A stretch of 13,886 nt of DNA from the NCBI GenBank assembly GCA_030523505.1, contig JAUNIK010000023.1, forward strand, positions 1 through 13,886. Reading direction: 5' to 3'. The notes beneath the pieces were generated by a model. It searched no databases. It was given only the letters and a program-made list of their open reading frames with translations, and had not been told where the DNA came from. Below, piece after piece: positions 13,831-13,886 of this stretch. Position numbers and translations under genes: made by a program. Source of the DNA: Prevotellaceae bacterium (GTDB lineage: Bacteria; Bacteroidota; Bacteroidia; Bacteroidales; Bacteroidaceae). Numbering within the stretch: the stretch's first letter is position 1; every line of letters begins with the position of its first letter.

Positions 13831-13886
13831 AAGTCGTTTTTGGTCATTTAGACATGAGAATTTCCGTTTTTCTTCCCATTTTACCG
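13831..13886. other. Window edge after comM, no feature seen
   Basis: These 56 bases contain T-rich runs (GTTTTTGG, CGTTTTTCTT) but no hairpin strong enough to call a terminator, and no promoter or start codon with support. The next gene would lie outside the window. Confidence 0.5.

Overview
The window looks like a chromosomal segment of a Bacteroidales bacterium, most likely Prevotella or a close relative. The grounds are: promoter-like TTTG-N19-21-TAnnTTTG pairs instead of E. coli-type -35/-10 boxes; weak or absent Shine-Dalgarno sequences before AT-rich leaders; lipoproteins with short signal peptides; a secreted GH43 enzyme and a secreted multi-module glycan-binding-like protein ending in the GIFNLAGQK...NGKKVVIK type of C-terminus common in this order; and an envelope protein joining an N-terminal membrane segment to a C-terminal outer-membrane barrel-like domain. 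The genus is an inference.

Layout: (1) 1-1074, the 3' part of a membrane-anchored barrel-domain protein. (2) 1075-1377, a gene-free stretch filled with inverted-repeat (REP-like) elements. (3) 1378-2808, minus strand, a sodium:alanine/glycine symporter (AGCS family). (4) 2809-3039, a divergent promoter region with two TTGAT/ATCAA palindromes. (5) 3040-6345, a 1101-residue secreted multi-domain protein with highly biased codon use, closed by a strong intrinsic terminator at 6370-6402. (6) 6448-8361, a UPF1/DNA2-like superfamily 1 helicase with a near-ideal promoter that predicts a leaderless mRNA. (7) 8288-9256, a secreted GH43 glycosidase whose signal-peptide region overlaps the helicase 3' end by 74 nt in another frame. 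(8) 9257-9424, a promoter region with a 12-bp perfect inverted repeat. (9) 9425-9508, tRNA-Leu(UAA). (10) 9552-13830, three closely spaced genes: an OmpA-like/TPR lipoprotein, a thioredoxin-fold lipoprotein without the CxxC motif, and a ComM/YifB-type Mg-chelatase-like AAA+ ATPase. The last 56 bases hold nothing recognisable.

How the parts fit: the tRNA and the three genes after it lie on one strand with gaps of 37-43 nt and no convincing terminator between them, so one promoter at 9314-9344 may serve all four. The GH43 enzyme and the 1101-residue protein both suggest handling of plant or host glycans outside the cell, but no SusC/SusD pair is present, so this is not a typical polysaccharide utilisation locus. 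I see no phage, CRISPR, insertion sequence or defence system. The most unusual points are the helicase/GH43 overlap, the predicted leaderless helicase transcript, the inverted repeat at the tRNA promoter, and the large non-catalytic secreted protein.
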